Shown: positions 29,614 to 38,613, counted from the stretch's first letter. The stretch is DNA of 64,000 nucleotides from Halomonas sp. MCCC 1A13316 (GCF_014931605.1 NZ_CP053382.1:2170001-2234000), one strand, 5' to 3'. The notes: generated by a model from the letters alone, not told the origin. Numbers and translations are program-made.

Positions 29614-29983
29614 GATGATCTCCCCGTATTTGCTGTCCGAGCAAAAAGCTGGCTCCGACAGGCGGCTTCGGGCGACTACCTCGGCTCACGACAGAAAGCG
29701 CAAATTATCTGTCGCAGACGATGCGATCCGGGCAGTGCCCAAGTTTGGTCATGCCTTGCTGATTTAGTCATCATTGATAGTGACACTGCGGCTGTCAAAC
29801 GAAGAATCAACTTAGTAACTCTTCGCATCGGCATTAGGCTCGCAATTGTCAACAATAAGTCACTAAAAATATGCCTTGCCTCAGTCTTTCAGCCAAAATT
29901 AGCCAATGGTATGAAGGAAATTCCGGAGAAAATCTCTAAAGTGTCAACAATCTTAGTTCTCTGCGATGCCGGACGGGACGTAC
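29614..29983. promoter_or_regulatory. AT-rich 370-bp regulatory spacer between the arsR-type gene and prpE
   Basis: No gene is visible here. From about 29765 to 29960 the base composition is clearly richer in A+T than its surroundings. It holds an inverted repeat TGACA-N7-TGTCA (29781-29797) and a repeated decamer TGTCAACAAT at 29847-29856 and 29942-29951. The first copy sits in the partial palindrome ATTGTCAACAAT. TTGTCA (29846-29851) could be a -35 element for prpE, but I see no good -10 at standard spacing. Confidence 0.5.
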
Positions 29984-31894
29984 ATGACAACCTATAACGC
30001 CGAATTCCAACGTTCGATCGACCAGCCGGAAGCCTTCTGGGCCGAACAGGCATACCGTATACCATGGTTCACGCCACCCAGTACCGTCCTCGACTTCGAC
30101 GAGCAAGGCCACGCTCGCTGGTATACGGACGGAGAGATGAACATCTGTCATGCCGCGCTGGATCACCATGTCGCGCAGGGACGTGGCGACCAGCCGGCCG
30201 TCTATTGGGACTCGCCGGTCACCGGCGGCAAGCGCACCCTGACCTATCGTGAAATGCGCGACGAGGTGGCTCTGTTCGCCGGTGCCTTGAAGGGTCTCGG
30301 GGTAGAAAAGGGCGATCGAGTCGTCATCTACATGCCCATGGTCCCGGAGGCCCTGGTGGCAATGTACGCTTGCGCGCGGCTGGGAGCCGTGCACTCCGTG
30401 GTGTTCGGTGGCTTCGCCCCGCACGAGCTTGCCGTTCGCATCGACGATGCACAGCCGAAGGTCGTTGTCGCAGCCTCCTGCGGTATCGAAATCGATCGGG
30501 TCATACCCTACAAGCCGAATATCGATGCGGCTATCGAGCAGAGCGAGCATAAGCCCGATGCCTGTATTTTCCTGCAGCGCGACCAGCAGCGGGCCGAGCT
30601 CGGTGTACGCGACCATGACTGGTCGACGCTGGTGCAGCGCGCAACGCCTGCCGAATGCGTACCGGTCAAGGGCAGCGATCCGCTTTATGTGCTGTATACC
30701 TCCGGCACCACGGGCAAGCCCAAGGGTGTGGTTCGCGACACGGCGGGCTACGCGGTGGCACTGCACTACTCCATGGAAACCATCTACGACGTAGCACCGG
30801 GCGATGTGTTCTTCTCTGCCTCGGACGTCGGCTGGGTAGTGGGCCACTCCTATATCGTCTATGCACCACTGCTGCGCGGCTGTACCACCGTTGTGTACGA
30901 GGGCAAGCCGGTCAAGACGCCGGATGCCGGTGCCTTCTGGCGGCTCGTCAGCCAGTATCGTGTCAAGAGCTTCTTCACCGCTCCGACGGCTTTTCGTGCG
31001 ATCAAGAAGGAGGATCCAGACGGCAAGCTGTTGCAGCAGTACGACATCTCCTGCCTGAAGGCGCTCTATCTGGCCGGTGAGCGCCTCGACCCGCCGACGT
31101 TCCATTGGCTCGACGACCTGCTCGAGGTGCCGGTTATCGACCACTGGTGGCAGACCGAGAGCGGCTGGCCGATCGCCGCCAACCTGCAAGGGTTGGAGCC
31201 GATGCCCACCAAGGCCGGCAGCGCCACCGTACCGGTACCCGGCTTCAACGTGCAGATCCTGGATCGCGAGGGCGAACAGTCCGGGCCGATGGCACAAGGC
31301 AGCGTAGTGATCAAGCAGCCCTTGCCGCCGGGTTGCCTGGTGGGAATATGGGGCGACCCGAAACGCTTTCACAGCGCCTACATGGCAGCTTACCCAGGCT
31401 ATTACCTGACTGGCGACGGCGGCTACTTCGACGAAGACGGCTATCTGTTCATCATGGGGCGTACCGATGACGTCATCAACGTGGCCGGGCACCGACTATC
31501 GACTGGAGAAATGGAAGAGGTGGTCGGTGCGCACAAAGCGGTAGCTGAATGTGCCGTCATCGGCATCCACGATGCACTCAAGGGGCAGATACCGGTCGGC
31601 CTGGTAATACCCAAGGACGGCTTCGACGGCGACGAGGTCACGCTCGAGAACGAGCTGATCGCGCTGGTGCGTGAGAAGATCGGCCCAGTTGCCTGCTTCA
31701 AGCAGGTCCTGGTAGTCAACCGGCTGCCCAAGACTCGCTCCGGCAAGATTCTGCGCAAGCTGTTGCGCAATATTGCCGACGGCAAGGAGTACGGTGTGCC
31801 TTCGACCATTGACGATCCGGCCAGCCTCCAGGACGTGCATGAAGCCATGAGGGAGCGCGACGTCGGCTCCGCCCACGAGGCTCGCCAAGTCTGA
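29984..31894 (+). CDS. prpE: Propionyl-CoA synthetase
   Basis: 636 residues from the ATG of MTTYNAEFQRSIDQPEAFW; another ATG 18 bases upstream is possible. ANL superfamily: P-loop-like YTSGTTGKPKGVVRD, WWQTESGWPI, YLTGDGGYFDEDGYLFIMGRTDDVINVAGHR is represented by TGDGG and GRTDDVINVAGHRLSTGE, and the C-terminal acetylation-site motif PKTRSGKILRK. The overall pattern (FGGFAPHELAVRIDDAQPK) is closer to PrpE than to Acs. It activates propionate, and possibly acetate, to the CoA thioester. No prpBCD genes are nearby. The long AT-rich leader suggests regulated expression. Confidence 0.88.
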   Translation: MTTYNAEFQRSIDQPEAFWAEQAYRIPWFTPPSTVLDFDEQGHARWYTDGEMNICHAALDHHVAQGRGDQPAVYWDSPVTGGKRTLTYREMRDEVALFAGALKGLGVEKGDRVVIYMPMVPEALVAMYACARLGAVHSVVFGGFAPHELAVRIDDAQPKVVVAASCGIEIDRVIPYKPNIDAAIEQSEHKPDACIFLQRDQQRAELGVRDHDWSTLVQRATPAECVPVKGSDPLYVLYTSGTTGKPKGVVRDTAGYAVALHYSMETIYDVAPGDVFFSASDVGWVVGHSYIVYAPLLRGCTTVVYEGKPVKTPDAGAFWRLVSQYRVKSFFTAPTAFRAIKKEDPDGKLLQQYDISCLKALYLAGERLDPPTFHWLDDLLEVPVIDHWWQTESGWPIAANLQGLEPMPTKAGSATVPVPGFNVQILDREGEQSGPMAQGSVVIKQPLPPGCLVGIWGDPKRFHSAYMAAYPGYYLTGDGGYFDEDGYLFIMGRTDDVINVAGHRLSTGEMEEVVGAHKAVAECAVIGIHDALKGQIPVGLVIPKDGFDGDEVTLENELIALVREKIGPVACFKQVLVVNRLPKTRSGKILRKLLRNIADGKEYGVPSTIDDPASLQDVHEAMRERDVGSAHEARQV

Positions 31895-31918
31895 GCAGAG
31901 ACGAAGCAGGAACTGTAT

Positions 31919-31944
31919 CGCGCCGCCCAACGGGCGGCGCGTTT
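31919..31944 (+). terminator. Rho-independent terminator after prpE
   Basis: A perfect 10-bp stem CGCGCCGCCC / GGGCGGCGCG with a 3-base loop is followed by TTT. Confidence 0.85.
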
Positions 31945-31966
31945 GCTGAAGGCCCCTGGTTCCATA

Positions 31967-31996
31967 TTGGCCAGCGCCACGGGTGGCACGTATAAT
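31967..31996 (+). promoter_or_regulatory. Sigma-70 type promoter of yhhQ
   Basis: TTGGCC (31967-31972), an 18-base spacer and a consensus TATAAT (31991-31996) lie 105 bases before the yhhQ ATG. The predicted leader of about 98 nt folds into at least two hairpins: GGTACCCGA/TCGGGCACC near 32010-32033, and GAGGG/CCCTC near 32037-32049. Confidence 0.7.
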
Positions 31997-32100
31997 CACC
32001 GCCTCATTTCGGTACCCGATCATGTCGGGCACCGGCGAGGGTTCCCTCACCCCTTGCCAGTCGACATGGCCACGCCAAGGCCGCCAAAAAGGATTCGCCC

Positions 32101-32772
32101 ATGTTCGTATTGTCGCAAGCGCAGCAGCGCCGCTGCATGCTGTTGCTGGTGTCGTTCCATATTCTGGTGATCGCCGCCAGCAACTATCTCGTGCAGTTGC
32201 CTTTTACTCTGTTCGGGTTCCACACCACCTGGGGGGCGTTCAGCTTTCCCTTCATCTTCCTTGCCACCGACCTCACGGTGAGGCTGTTCGGCAAGGAGCA
32301 GGCACGAGCCATCATCATGCGGGTCATGCTGCCGGCATTGATCATCTCCTATGTCGTCTCGGTCGTCTTCCCGCGCGGTAGTTTCGTCGGGTTCGAAACG
32401 CTGGGAGAGTGGAACCTGTTCGTGGCCCGTATCGCACTGGCGAGTTTCACGGCCTATGTACTGGGTCAATTGCTCGACGTTCAGGTTTTCGATCGCCTGC
32501 GCGCCCTGCGGTCGTGGTGGATAGCGCCGGCAGTTTCCACCGTGCTGGGTAACCTTGCCGATACGGCGGCATTCTTCGCCATGGCGTTCTACCGCAGTCC
32601 CGACCCCTTCATGGCGGCGAACTGGGTTGAAATCGCTACGGTGGACTACGTGATCAAGCTCGTCATCAGCCTGTTGTTCTTCCTGCCGTTGTATGGCGTG
32701 CTGCTGGCCTGGCTGAGCCGCAGGCTGGTGGAATTCACCGGGCAGCAGGATCTGGTGCCTCAGCGCTCCTGA
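32101..32772 (+). CDS. yhhQ: Queuosine precursor transporter
   Basis: 223 residues with six hydrophobic helices. It has the ECF/VUT_1 family sequence FPFIFLATDLTVRLFGKEQAR and SWWIAPAVSTVLGNLADTAAFF. YhhQ imports preQ0 and preQ1 for queuosine tRNA modification. AAGGA precedes the ATG. A consensus-like promoter and a structured leader of about 100 nt come before it. The esterase gene follows 48 bp downstream on the same strand. Confidence 0.93.
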   Translation: MFVLSQAQQRRCMLLLVSFHILVIAASNYLVQLPFTLFGFHTTWGAFSFPFIFLATDLTVRLFGKEQARAIIMRVMLPALIISYVVSVVFPRGSFVGFETLGEWNLFVARIALASFTAYVLGQLLDVQVFDRLRALRSWWIAPAVSTVLGNLADTAAFFAMAFYRSPDPFMAANWVEIATVDYVIKLVISLLFFLPLYGVLLAWLSRRLVEFTGQQDLVPQRS

Positions 32773-32820
32773 GCAAAAGCATCCTGGCACCGCCAAGCCA
32801 ATAACCACGGGGAGATAAGG

Positions 32821-33603
32821 ATGAGCGTCGAACTCAACTATCAGGACACCGGCGGAGAGGGCACGCCCCTAATCGTGGTCCACGGCCTGCTGGGCAGTGC
32901 CGATAACTGGCGTTCGCACGTCAAGCAGTGGCAAGATCGGCGGCGCGTGGTGGCGGTCGACTTGCGTAACCACGGCCGCTCCCCCCATGCTGAGGGTATG
33001 AGCTATCACGAGATGGCCGAAGATCTGCTGGCACTCATGGATCGCTTGCACATCGAGAAGGCGCACCTGCTCGGCCACTCTATGGGCGGCAAGGTCGTCA
33101 TCAGCCTGGCACGCCTGGCGCCCGATCGCGTGGCATCGCTGATAGTCGCGGATATCGCACCACAAGCCTACGGGCATGGTCATGACGCCGTATTCGCCGG
33201 GCTCAGGCATCTCCAGCGTGGCAACCCCACGAATCGGCGCGAAGCCGATGAACTGTTGGCCGAGCATGTCGACGAGCGCGCCACCCGGCTGTTTCTGGCC
33301 ACCAACCTGGAGCGTGCCGAAAGTGGTGAGCTAGTGCTGCGAGTCGGCCTCGACCAGATCGAGGCTGGCTACCAGGACATCATGCAGGAACCGGCCGGGG
33401 AGGGTGCCTTCGAGGGACCAGTGCTAGTACTGCGGGGAGGCAGATCGCACTACGTACCGGATGCTGCCTTGTCGGGTCTGCGTGAGGTGCTGCCTCACTC
33501 GCAGCTAGTGACGCTCGACGAGGCCGGCCATTGGCTGCACGCCGAGCAGCCCGAAGCGTTCCAGTCGGCGGTCAACGATTTTCTGGATTCGCTGGCCGAC
33601 TGA
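32821..33603 (+). CDS. Alpha/beta-fold hydrolase, YbfF-like esterase
   Basis: 260 residues. Oxyanion-hole segment VVHGLLGSADNW, nucleophile elbow LLGHSMGGKVV (serine about 88), and catalytic histidine near the end in LDEAGHWLHAEQPEAF. Residues around RNHGRSPHAEGMSYHEMAEDL match E. coli YbfF, an acyl-thioesterase/esterase with no settled physiological role. GGGGAGATAAGG upstream gives a good ribosome site. Confidence 0.9.
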   Translation: MSVELNYQDTGGEGTPLIVVHGLLGSADNWRSHVKQWQDRRRVVAVDLRNHGRSPHAEGMSYHEMAEDLLALMDRLHIEKAHLLGHSMGGKVVISLARLAPDRVASLIVADIAPQAYGHGHDAVFAGLRHLQRGNPTNRREADELLAEHVDERATRLFLATNLERAESGELVLRVGLDQIEAGYQDIMQEPAGEGAFEGPVLVLRGGRSHYVPDAALSGLREVLPHSQLVTLDEAGHWLHAEQPEAFQSAVNDFLDSLAD

Positions 33604-33609
33604 AGACCA

Positions 33610-34875
33610 TCAGGGAGCAGCCGTGCCGAGGTCGATGGCAAGTTGCTCAAGCGGCGTCACGGCTTCAACGACACCCGCATCGAAAAGGTACTGTTCGAAG
33701 CGCAGATAGCGGCCATGGTCCACGGCTGCAGGCTGCAGCGCCAGACGAGGGAAAATGTCAGCCCAGGCGTCCTGGCTGGCTTGATCGGCGAGTGCAGGCT
33801 CGACCCTCTCCAGCAGCTTCCAGGCCTCCTGCGGATGGTTGACGATCCACAGCGCGGCCTCTTCCAGGGCCGATACCAAGCGGCGTACGGCATCACGCTT
33901 GCCATTGAGCCGGTCTCGATTGGCCATCAGGATCAATCCATCATGGGCGGGCAGCCCATTTGCCTCGCTCAGCAGCATTCTCGTCATCACTCCCTCATCG
34001 GCCAGTTGTCGGGGGAGCAGATATCGATGGTTCACCACCATTCCATCGATACGCTGCTCCCGCATGGCATCGAGAGTCGAGTAGCCAACTTCCTCGAGCC
34101 CAACCAGTTCCAGACCGTTTGCCACACCCAGCTGCTTCTTGAGCATTCCAGCCAGCAGCACATCGCGGCCGTCGACATCGGTAAAACCAATACGCAACCC
34201 CTCGATAGGGGGCTCGGGGGATTCATTGTCAAGGCTGGCATTCAGCACCAGGCCTGAAACGGGAGCCGCAACCAAAGTGGCCACGCGTATCAGTGGCAGC
34301 CCTTTATCGGCCAGCAAATGGAGCTGAGGCTGGCGTCCGAGCGCCAGGTCGGTGCGTCCTGCAGCCAGCAGTTTGGCAGGCACGCTGGGATCTGCAGGTA
34401 CTGCCAGCGCCACATCCAGACCTCGGCGAGAGAACATGCCTTTCTCGCGAGCCACCAGCAGGGAGGCATGCTGAGGATTGAGATACCATTCGAGGGTAAC
34501 GGTCAGGCGGGTCAGGGGGGGCGGCACGATGGGCTCGGCAGGTTCACTGACCACCGAGGGTACATCCAGGACCGGCTCTGCTCGGCGTGGCTCGACGTTA
34601 GGCTCGTTCGTCAGCCGATGATCGACGCCTCCCGAGCCCTCGATCACAGATGGCACCTCGATGATCGGCGTAGCTTCGCTTGGCGACAAGGTTTCGGTGT
34701 CCCGCAGCATCAACGAGGGCACCTTGACGATAGGATCGAGCTGCAGCGGAGGCGCGGGGAGCGGTGCGCTTTCCCTGTCGGTTTCAGCCCCGAGTTGCAG
34801 GGAAAACGGCAGAGTCAGGATTGCAATCGTTCCAGCCAGGGCGCGAGCCATGCAGCTTCGGTAGGGCTTGGCCAT
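33610..34875 (-). CDS. NMT1/Thi5-like (ThiY-type) substrate-binding protein with a repeated N-terminal linker
   Basis: 421 residues from the ATG of MAKPYRSCMARALAG (GGAG upstream), with an export signal ending near residue 30. Residues 31-120 form a proline- and acid-rich linker that holds three copies of a short motif: PIVKVPSLM (48-56), PIIEVPSVI (70-78) and PVLDVPSVV (101-109). From about 123 the NMT1 domain begins, LTVTLEWYLNPQHASLLVAREKGMF. Such proteins bind pyrimidine or other small organic ligands for ABC import, yet no permease or ATPase gene is adjacent. A tethered, non-transport role is therefore possible. Confidence 0.8.
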   Translation of the reverse strand: MAKPYRSCMARALAGTIAILTLPFSLQLGAETDRESAPLPAPPLQLDPIVKVPSLMLRDTETLSPSEATPIIEVPSVIEGSGGVDHRLTNEPNVEPRRAEPVLDVPSVVSEPAEPIVPPPLTRLTVTLEWYLNPQHASLLVAREKGMFSRRGLDVALAVPADPSVPAKLLAAGRTDLALGRQPQLHLLADKGLPLIRVATLVAAPVSGLVLNASLDNESPEPPIEGLRIGFTDVDGRDVLLAGMLKKQLGVANGLELVGLEEVGYSTLDAMREQRIDGMVVNHRYLLPRQLADEGVMTRMLLSEANGLPAHDGLILMANRDRLNGKRDAVRRLVSALEEAALWIVNHPQEAWKLLERVEPALADQASQDAWADIFPRLALQPAAVDHGRYLRFEQYLFDAGVVEAVTPLEQLAIDLGTAAP

Positions 34876-35017
34876 GGATGGGATCTCCAGGGAAAAACGC
34901 AAGGTTCAGTAAGCAGTTAGTTTATCGTTGTCGTGCCAGCCATGGCTACCCGCGGCGCTGCCTGCTCGTCCCTGGGCTCCCGTGGCATAATGGAGCCATT
35001 CCAGCTCGAGGTCATGC

Positions 35018-36724
35018 ATGGACACCATCAATACCCTTTTCCTGCTTTCCGGTTTTTTGATCGCCCTCAGCGTCGTGGCCAGCCGTATCTCTTCGATGGT
35101 GGGGCTGCCGCTGCTGCTGGTCTTCCTGGGCCTGGGAATGCTGGCAGGCGAGGAGGGGATACTCGGCATCCAGTTCGACGACTACTCGCTGGCTTTTTTG
35201 ATCGGCCATCTTGCGCTGGCCATGATCCTGCTGGATGGCGGCCTGAGGACTCGGCTCAAGACCTTTCGCGTCGGCTTCAAGCCCGCCCTGTCATTGGCCA
35301 CCCTGGGGGTGTTCGTCACCAGTGGCGTCGTGGGGCTGTTCGCCATGTGGGTTTTCGATCTTACCTTGGTACAGGGCCTGCTGGTCGGCGCCATCGTCGG
35401 TTCGACGGACGCAGCAGCGGTATTCTCGATGCTCAGCGGGCGTGGCGTACATCTGAACGAGCGTGTCAGCGCCACGCTCGAGATCGAATCCGGTACCAAC
35501 GACCCCATGGCGATCTTCCTGACCCTGCTGCTGGTCGAGCTGCTGGTCGGGGATATCCGCGGCCCGTTCGAGACCCTGATGTTCATGGCACTGCAATTCG
35601 GTCTCGCTACTCTGATCGGCCTGGGTGGAGGCTGGCTGAGCGCCAAGCTGCTGCGCTGGCTCGATCTGGCTCCCGGGCTCTATTCACTACTGGCTCTGGG
35701 GCTGGGATTCTGCGTCTTCGGTACGACCAGTTTTCTTGGGGGGAGCGGATTCCTGGCGATCTATCTGACCGGGCTGATGATCGGCAACCAGCCGGGCAGG
35801 CACCTCAATTTCATCCTTCCCGTCCACGATGGCCTGGCTTGGCTGAGTCAGATCGGCCTGTTCTTGATACTGGGCCTGCTGGTCAACCCGTCCGGGCTGC
35901 TCGAATTTGCACTGCCAGCCTCACTGGTTGCGCTGGTTCTGATCTTCGTCGCACGTCCTCTGGCGGTGCTGATCACGGTGAAGCCCTTTTTCCGCTTTCG
36001 TTGGCGCGAGATCGGCTTTCTTTCCTGGGTTGGTTTGCGTGGCGCGGTCCCCATCGTGCTCGCTATCTTTCCGGTCATCGGTGGAGTGGAGAATGCCGCG
36101 CTCTATTTCAACGTCGCCTTTGCCGTGGTGTTGCTGTCCTTGCTCATCCAGGGCGGCACGCTGCCTTTGATGGCACGCTGGACGAAGGTCGAGATCCCCG
36201 TGGGAGTCACCCCGAATCACCGGGGGCCGCTGGGAATTCTGCCCGAGAACGACTACGAGATGTTCGTCTACAGCGTGGATAACCAGGACCTCGACGACGT
36301 CCCTATTCGCCTGTTGCGCTTCCCCTCCGGCGCGGTGATTTCGGCGCTCTTCCGCGAACATGCCATGCTGCATCCCAAGGGCAGCACCCGACTCAAGCCG
36401 GGCGACGTTCTTTGCGTCATCGGCCGCAGCGAAGACGTGCCGGCACTCAATCGGCTATTCAGTGGCGATGCCAAGCTCAAGCGCGAGCGCGCCTTCTTTG
36501 GTACTTTCACTTTCGATGGCGATGCCTTGATGAAGGATATTGCCAATGTCTATGGGCTCACGCTCAGCCCTGGCGAGAGCGAAATGTCGCTGGCCGATTT
36601 CGTCTCGCTGCGAGTTGGCGGCCACCCGGTAGTCGGCGACGATGTTGACTGGCACGGTATTCATTGGGTCGTCAGTGAAATGGACGGCAATCGTGTCACC
36701 CGGGTCGGCTTGCGTCTTTACTAG
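35018..36724 (+). CDS. nhaP2: Potassium/proton antiporter, CPA1 family
   Basis: 568 residues. The membrane domain (about 5-395) has the ion-binding region AIVGSTDAAAVFSML and ESGTNDPMAIFLT, and LSWVGLRGAVPIVLAIFPVI. It is followed by an RCK_C domain (about 405-485) and a C-terminal CorC-like region, the layout of NhaP2/CvrA. It exports K+ (and Na+) against H+ under alkaline or osmotic stress. GAGGT precedes the ATG. It is divergent from the ThiY-like gene. Confidence 0.92.
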   Translation: MDTINTLFLLSGFLIALSVVASRISSMVGLPLLLVFLGLGMLAGEEGILGIQFDDYSLAFLIGHLALAMILLDGGLRTRLKTFRVGFKPALSLATLGVFVTSGVVGLFAMWVFDLTLVQGLLVGAIVGSTDAAAVFSMLSGRGVHLNERVSATLEIESGTNDPMAIFLTLLLVELLVGDIRGPFETLMFMALQFGLATLIGLGGGWLSAKLLRWLDLAPGLYSLLALGLGFCVFGTTSFLGGSGFLAIYLTGLMIGNQPGRHLNFILPVHDGLAWLSQIGLFLILGLLVNPSGLLEFALPASLVALVLIFVARPLAVLITVKPFFRFRWREIGFLSWVGLRGAVPIVLAIFPVIGGVENAALYFNVAFAVVLLSLLIQGGTLPLMARWTKVEIPVGVTPNHRGPLGILPENDYEMFVYSVDNQDLDDVPIRLLRFPSGAVISALFREHAMLHPKGSTRLKPGDVLCVIGRSEDVPALNRLFSGDAKLKRERAFFGTFTFDGDALMKDIANVYGLTLSPGESEMSLADFVSLRVGGHPVVGDDVDWHGIHWVVSEMDGNRVTRVGLRLY

Positions 36725-36845
36725 TGGCTAGTCGCCTCGCTTGTCATCCCTATGAAGGCCATCTATCTTCGTCGATACCATCACGCTCAACAGGACTTGA
36801 CGGAGGTTCGGAGGGGCGTCTTCATTACCAAGGAGGAGTGGCTAG

Positions 36846-36932
36846 ATGCTCAAGTTTCTGGCAAGTACCGTCGGAATCATCTTTCTCATCGGCTTGGCAG
36901 TTGTCATCGGCCTGCTGATGCTCATCTTCTGA
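36846..36932 (+). CDS. Predicted 28-residue single-helix membrane microprotein
   Basis: The ATG lies 9 bases after AAGGAGG, among the best ribosome sites in the window. The peptide starts MLKFLASTVG, continues as an uninterrupted hydrophobic helix rich in I, L and V, and ends in MLIF before TGA. A lysine at position 3 would keep the N-terminus inside. It is 121 bp downstream of nhaP2 and could share its transcript. I do not recognise the family. Small single-helix proteins often modulate membrane transporters, but that role is a guess here. Confidence 0.55.
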   Translation: MLKFLASTVGIIFLIGLAVVIGLLMLIF

Positions 36933-37082
36933 GAAATGGCCAGGTCCGAGGCAACACGGCTTTTTCCTGCTTCGCAAGACCAGGCTTCCCTTCGCTAGGG
37001 CGCGGCCGTGGGAATGGCCGCCGGCCATGTGATCTTCTTCGCGCCAGCGTGGTGATGCTGGGCAATTGATCCTGCAAAAATA

Positions 37083-37102
37083 CGCCCGGCCGAAGCCGGG
37101 CG
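37083..37102 (-). terminator. Rho-independent terminator of nhaD
   Basis: Stem CGCCCGGC / GCCGGGCG with a 4-base loop. On the minus strand it is followed by TATTTTTG, directly downstream of the nhaD stop. Confidence 0.85.
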
Positions 37103-37128
37103 TAGAGAGTGGATGTAGACCGAAGCCA

Positions 37129-38613
37129 TCAGCCGGAGACGGCAAAGCTTCCTGCGTTAATCCATAGGTGAGCGGCAACGCTGGCGGCATAGCCTAATGC
37201 GATGACTGGCGCCCAGCGCAGATGCCCGAGAAAAGTATAATTGCCGCGCGCCTGGCCCATCAGCGCGACGCCAGCGGCCGAGCCGATCGACAGTAGGCTG
37301 CCGCCTACGCCAGCAGTGAGGGTGATCAGCAGCCAATGTCCGTGCGACATCTCGGGATTCATTGTCAGTACGGCGAACATCACGGGAATGTTGTCGACCA
37401 CCGCGGAAACCACGCCCAGCGCGATATTGGCCCAGGTAGCGTCCCAACCGACATAGAGCGCCTCGGACAACATGCCGAGGTACCCCAAAAAGCCCAGACC
37501 GCCAACGGCAACGACGACCCCGTAGAAGAACAACAGGGTATCCCACTCGGAGCGGGCCACGCGATTGAAGACATCGAAGGGCACCACGCTACCCAACTGC
37601 CTCAGCTTGCGCTCGTCGCCGCGCTGGGTGTAACGGATTCGCTTCTTCTCCAGCGAGCGGGGCAATGTCATACGCAGGAAGTAACCGAAGAACTGCAGAT
37701 AGCCAAGACCGGTCATCATGCCGAGTACCGGCGGCAGGTGCAGCAGGGTATGACAGGCCACCGCGGTAGTAATGGTGAGCAGGAACAGCAGGACGATGCG
37801 CCGCGCACCACGCTTGAGCCAGACGTCTTCATAGACGCCCTCCGGCTTGCGGTTGTTGATGAAGAAAGTCATCAGGATCGCCGGGATCAGGAAATTGACC
37901 AGCGACGGTATCAGCAAAGTAAAGAACTCATAGAACTGCACGATGCCCGCCTGCCAGACCATCAGCGTGGTGATGTCGCCGAAGGGGCTGAATGCGCCGC
38001 CGGCATTGGCCGCCACCACGATATTGATACAGGCCAGGTTGATGAAACGCTTGTCGCCTTCCGCCACCTTGGTGACCACGGCGCACATGAGCATGGCCGT
38101 CGTCAGGTTGTCGGCGATCGGCGAAATCACGAAGGCAAGGCCACCGGTCAGCCAGAACAGCTGCTTGTAGCTGAATCCTTTGCGGATCATCCAGGAGCGC
38201 AGCGCATCGAAGACGCGTCGCTCGTCCATGGCGTTGATATAGGTCATCGCCACCAGCAGGAACAGCATCAGCTCGGCGAATTCGAGCAGCGTCTCGCGGA
38301 AGGCGTGTTCGGCTTCGTTGGGCATGCCGGACTGCACGTAGACCCAGCCGATCATGAACCAGATCAGACCAGCGGCCACCAATACCGGCTTGGACTTGCG
38401 CATGTGCAATTTTTCCTCGCCCATGACCAGCATATAGGCGAGAACGAAGATAGCCACGGCAATGTAGCCCACGGCGGAGTTGGTCAGATCCATACTGCCT
38501 GTCACCGCCAAAGCGGCGGGGCTGAAGAGCAGGATGCCGAAAACGAGCAATAGAACACTCGGCCAACGGAGAATTTTCCGTAGCCTGGGTTTTGAACAGC
38601 AGCCAGTTGGCAT
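37129..38613 (-). CDS. nhaD: Na+/H+ antiporter NhaD
   Basis: 494 residues with about 13 membrane helices, starting with a signal-like first helix. Characteristic NhaD stretches are LAFVISPIADNLTTAMLMCAVV, AANAGGAFSPFGDITTLMVW and VVDNIPVMFAVLTMNPEMSHG. NhaD exports Na+ or Li+ and is typical of halophilic and alkaliphilic gammaproteobacteria. AGGA precedes the ATG at 9 bases. It has a clear terminator. It converges with nhaP2, so two cation/proton antiporters share this locus. Confidence 0.95.
   Translation of the reverse strand: MPTGCCSKPRLRKILRWPSVLLLVFGILLFSPAALAVTGSMDLTNSAVGYIAVAIFVLAYMLVMGEEKLHMRKSKPVLVAAGLIWFMIGWVYVQSGMPNEAEHAFRETLLEFAELMLFLLVAMTYINAMDERRVFDALRSWMIRKGFSYKQLFWLTGGLAFVISPIADNLTTAMLMCAVVTKVAEGDKRFINLACINIVVAANAGGAFSPFGDITTLMVWQAGIVQFYEFFTLLIPSLVNFLIPAILMTFFINNRKPEGVYEDVWLKRGARRIVLLFLLTITTAVACHTLLHLPPVLGMMTGLGYLQFFGYFLRMTLPRSLEKKRIRYTQRGDERKLRQLGSVVPFDVFNRVARSEWDTLLFFYGVVVAVGGLGFLGYLGMLSEALYVGWDATWANIALGVVSAVVDNIPVMFAVLTMNPEMSHGHWLLITLTAGVGGSLLSIGSAAGVALMGQARGNYTFLGHLRWAPVIALGYAASVAAHLWINAGSFAVSG

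Larger units (their letters stand above)
36725..37128. other. 404-bp spacer between nhaP2 and nhaD
   Basis: The spacer carries one convincing small gene (36846-36932) and the nhaD terminator (37083-37102). A longer plus-strand frame from 36752 reads over the small gene but is not protein-like in its second half. I see nothing else. Confidence 0.6.

Noticed and set aside
29936..31492. 518-codon minus-strand frame opposite prpE
   Set aside because: It is antisense to a well-conserved synthetase, with no recognisable domain.
36752..37069. 105-codon frame overlapping the microprotein
   Set aside because: It shares the region with the strongly initiated 28-residue gene. Its second half is not protein-like and it lacks a good ribosome site.
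37336..38553. 405-codon plus-strand frame opposite nhaD
   Set aside because: It is a shadow of the membrane protein gene, rich in H and Q, with no motif.
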